Shown: positions 5,408 to 6,364 of the stretch, piece after piece | Numbering within the stretch: the stretch's first letter is position 1 | Layout of the letters: each line of letters begins with the position of its first letter | Assembly (NCBI GenBank): GCA_903851455.1 | Contig: CAINOM010000128.1 | Location: forward strand, 1-6,364 | Direction: 5' to 3' | DNA: 6,364 bases | Source: an uncultured Bacteroidota bacterium | GTDB taxonomy: Bacteria > Bacteroidota > Bacteroidia > Chitinophagales > Chitinophagaceae | The notes under the pieces: generated by a model | What the model saw: the letters and a program-made list of their open reading frames with translations, nothing else | Told to the model about the DNA's origin: nothing | Database searches by the model: none | Position numbers and translations under genes: made by a program

Positions 5408-6364
5408 ATGAAGTGTACGTTTGCTCTATTAATTTCCGGTGTTTTGAGTTTGTCGTTGCCTGCCAAAGCGCAGTTAATGAATATCAAGACTATTGCCGGA
5501 AACGGTATTGAGGGGTATAGCAATGATGGCCATGCTGCCACGGATGCTAATCTCCATGGTCCTATCAGTGTTGCCCTTGATCCTGCCGGCAATGTTTATT
5601 TTGTTGACTACTTTAATATCAGGGTTCGCAAGGTAACAGTGGCTACTGGTGTCATTACTACAGTGGCTGGCACCGGCAGTGGCGGCTCTTCGGGCGACAG
5701 CGGGCTGGCTACCTCCGCATATGTAGATCCACAAGCAATAGCGTTCGACAAGCACGGCAATATGTACATTGCGGATGGCGCTAATGCGGTGATACGCAAG
5801 GTGAACACGCTCGGCATCATCACTACTATAGCCGGTATTTCGGGTTACTTCGGACTTACCGGAGACGGCGGCCCTGCGCGCCTGGCTAAATTATCGGGCC
5901 CGCGCGGTTTGGCGGTCGATACAGCAGGTAACATCTATATTGCGGATGCTCCTAATAATGTGGTGCGTAAGATCAACGCTGCAGGTATCATTTCGACTGT
6001 TGCCGGTAGCGGTACAGCAGGATATTCGGGTGATGGTTCTGATGCTACGGCTGCCATGCTGGATTCTCCTTATGCCGTTGCCGTGGACCATTCCGGTAAC
6101 CTTTACATTGCCGACTATAACAACGATGTGATCCGTGTGGTTGACTATACGGGCACCATCAACACATTCGCTGGAAACGGATCTTATGGCTATTCCGGCG
6201 ATGGTGGTCCTGCGGTATCTGCCAGTCTGAACTTCCCGGCCGGCGTTGCTGTAGACAGTTTCGGCAGTGTGATCATAGCTGATGCGCACAATAATGTGAT
6301 CCGTAAAGTAAACAAGTCAGGTACAATATCTACTGTTGTGGGCAATGGTGCCTTCGGTTTTGGC
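5408..6364 (+). CDS. Secreted NHL-repeat (beta-propeller) protein, partial at right edge
   Basis: An open frame from ATG 5408 to the last base of the window gives 319 residues with no stop. The N-terminus (MKCTFALLISGVLSLSLPAKAQ) is a signal peptide with a likely cleavage after Ala21 (AKA|Q) and no lipobox cysteine. The mature part consists of NHL-type repeats. Each has a GDGGPA-like turn, a 'P.G.AVD..GN.YIAD..NN.IRKV' segment and a 'G.I.TVAG.G' strand. The turn Asp residues fall at 40, 97, 153, 209 and 265, a period of 56-57 residues. Five repeats are started, the fifth nearly complete, enough for most of a propeller. By family knowledge such proteins bind proteins or carbohydrates, and some related six-bladed propellers are lactonases or lyases. 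No catalytic set is identifiable here. Bacteroidota homologues often continue into further repeats, PKD-like domains and a type IX secretion C-terminal domain. Those would lie outside the window. Confidence 0.9.
   Translation, partial: MKCTFALLISGVLSLSLPAKAQLMNIKTIAGNGIEGYSNDGHAATDANLHGPISVALDPAGNVYFVDYFNIRVRKVTVATGVITTVAGTGSGGSSGDSGLATSAYVDPQAIAFDKHGNMYIADGANAVIRKVNTLGIITTIAGISGYFGLTGDGGPARLAKLSGPRGLAVDTAGNIYIADAPNNVVRKINAAGIISTVAGSGTAGYSGDGSDATAAMLDSPYAVAVDHSGNLYIADYNNDVIRVVDYTGTINTFAGNGSYGYSGDGGPAVSASLNFPAGVAVDSFGSVIIADAHNNVIRKVNKSGTISTVVGNGAFGFG

Noticed and set aside
5891..6289. Minus-strand open frames opposite the NHL-repeat gene
   Set aside because: They mirror the 56-residue repeat of the plus-strand protein and have no signal or domain of their own.

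Overview
The window looks like chromosomal DNA of a Bacteroidota bacterium, probably from the Chitinophagaceae or a relative. Three things support this. Several start regions carry the Bacteroidota -7 promoter element TAnnTTTG. The genes have no recognisable Shine-Dalgarno sequences, which is usual in this phylum. The protein content also fits: a single-domain phosphoglucomutase/phosphomannomutase, a ParD/ParE-type pair with a short antitoxin, an MmcQ/YjbR protein and a secreted NHL-repeat protein. The assignment is inferred from the sequence and has not been tested by search.

Layout, left to right. (1) The C-terminal tail of a plus-strand protein enters from the left edge and ends at 110. 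It is rich in Glu/Gln because of a 9-bp tandem repeat, and it overlaps by 11 bp the end of the convergent gene. (2) A complete minus-strand phosphohexomutase (100-1503) has all its catalytic loops. (3) A 110-bp divergent intergenic region holds back-to-back TAnnTTTG elements. (4) A complete aldehyde dehydrogenase of the succinate-semialdehyde dehydrogenase (Sad/YneI-like) type lies at 1614-2987. (5) A small toxin-antitoxin locus follows. The 59-residue antitoxin (3040-3219) is intact, but the overlapping ParE/RelE-type toxin (3207-3499) carries a TAG nonsense codon and a one-base frameshift. (6) Two tandem SGNH/GDSL hydrolase paralogues (3543-4148 and 4158-4859) are 9 bp apart. The first has no export signal and the second has an N-terminal membrane anchor. 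(7) An MmcQ/YjbR-family gene (4921-5190) is shortened by an in-frame TAA. Its missing C-terminal helix is still readable in the same frame up to 5256. (8) A secreted NHL beta-propeller protein starts at 5408 and runs off the right edge. It has 319 visible codons and a strict 56-residue repeat.

The genes do not form one pathway. The phosphohexomutase and the dehydrogenase are housekeeping or metabolic genes. The middle section (3000-5260) looks like accessory DNA with a decaying toxin gene, a duplicated esterase and a clipped MmcQ gene. I see no convincing new defence or mobile system, tRNA, rRNA, CRISPR array or insertion sequence. The points most worth a second look are the orphaned antitoxin, the differently localised SGNH pair and the three gene-disrupting lesions within about 2 kb.
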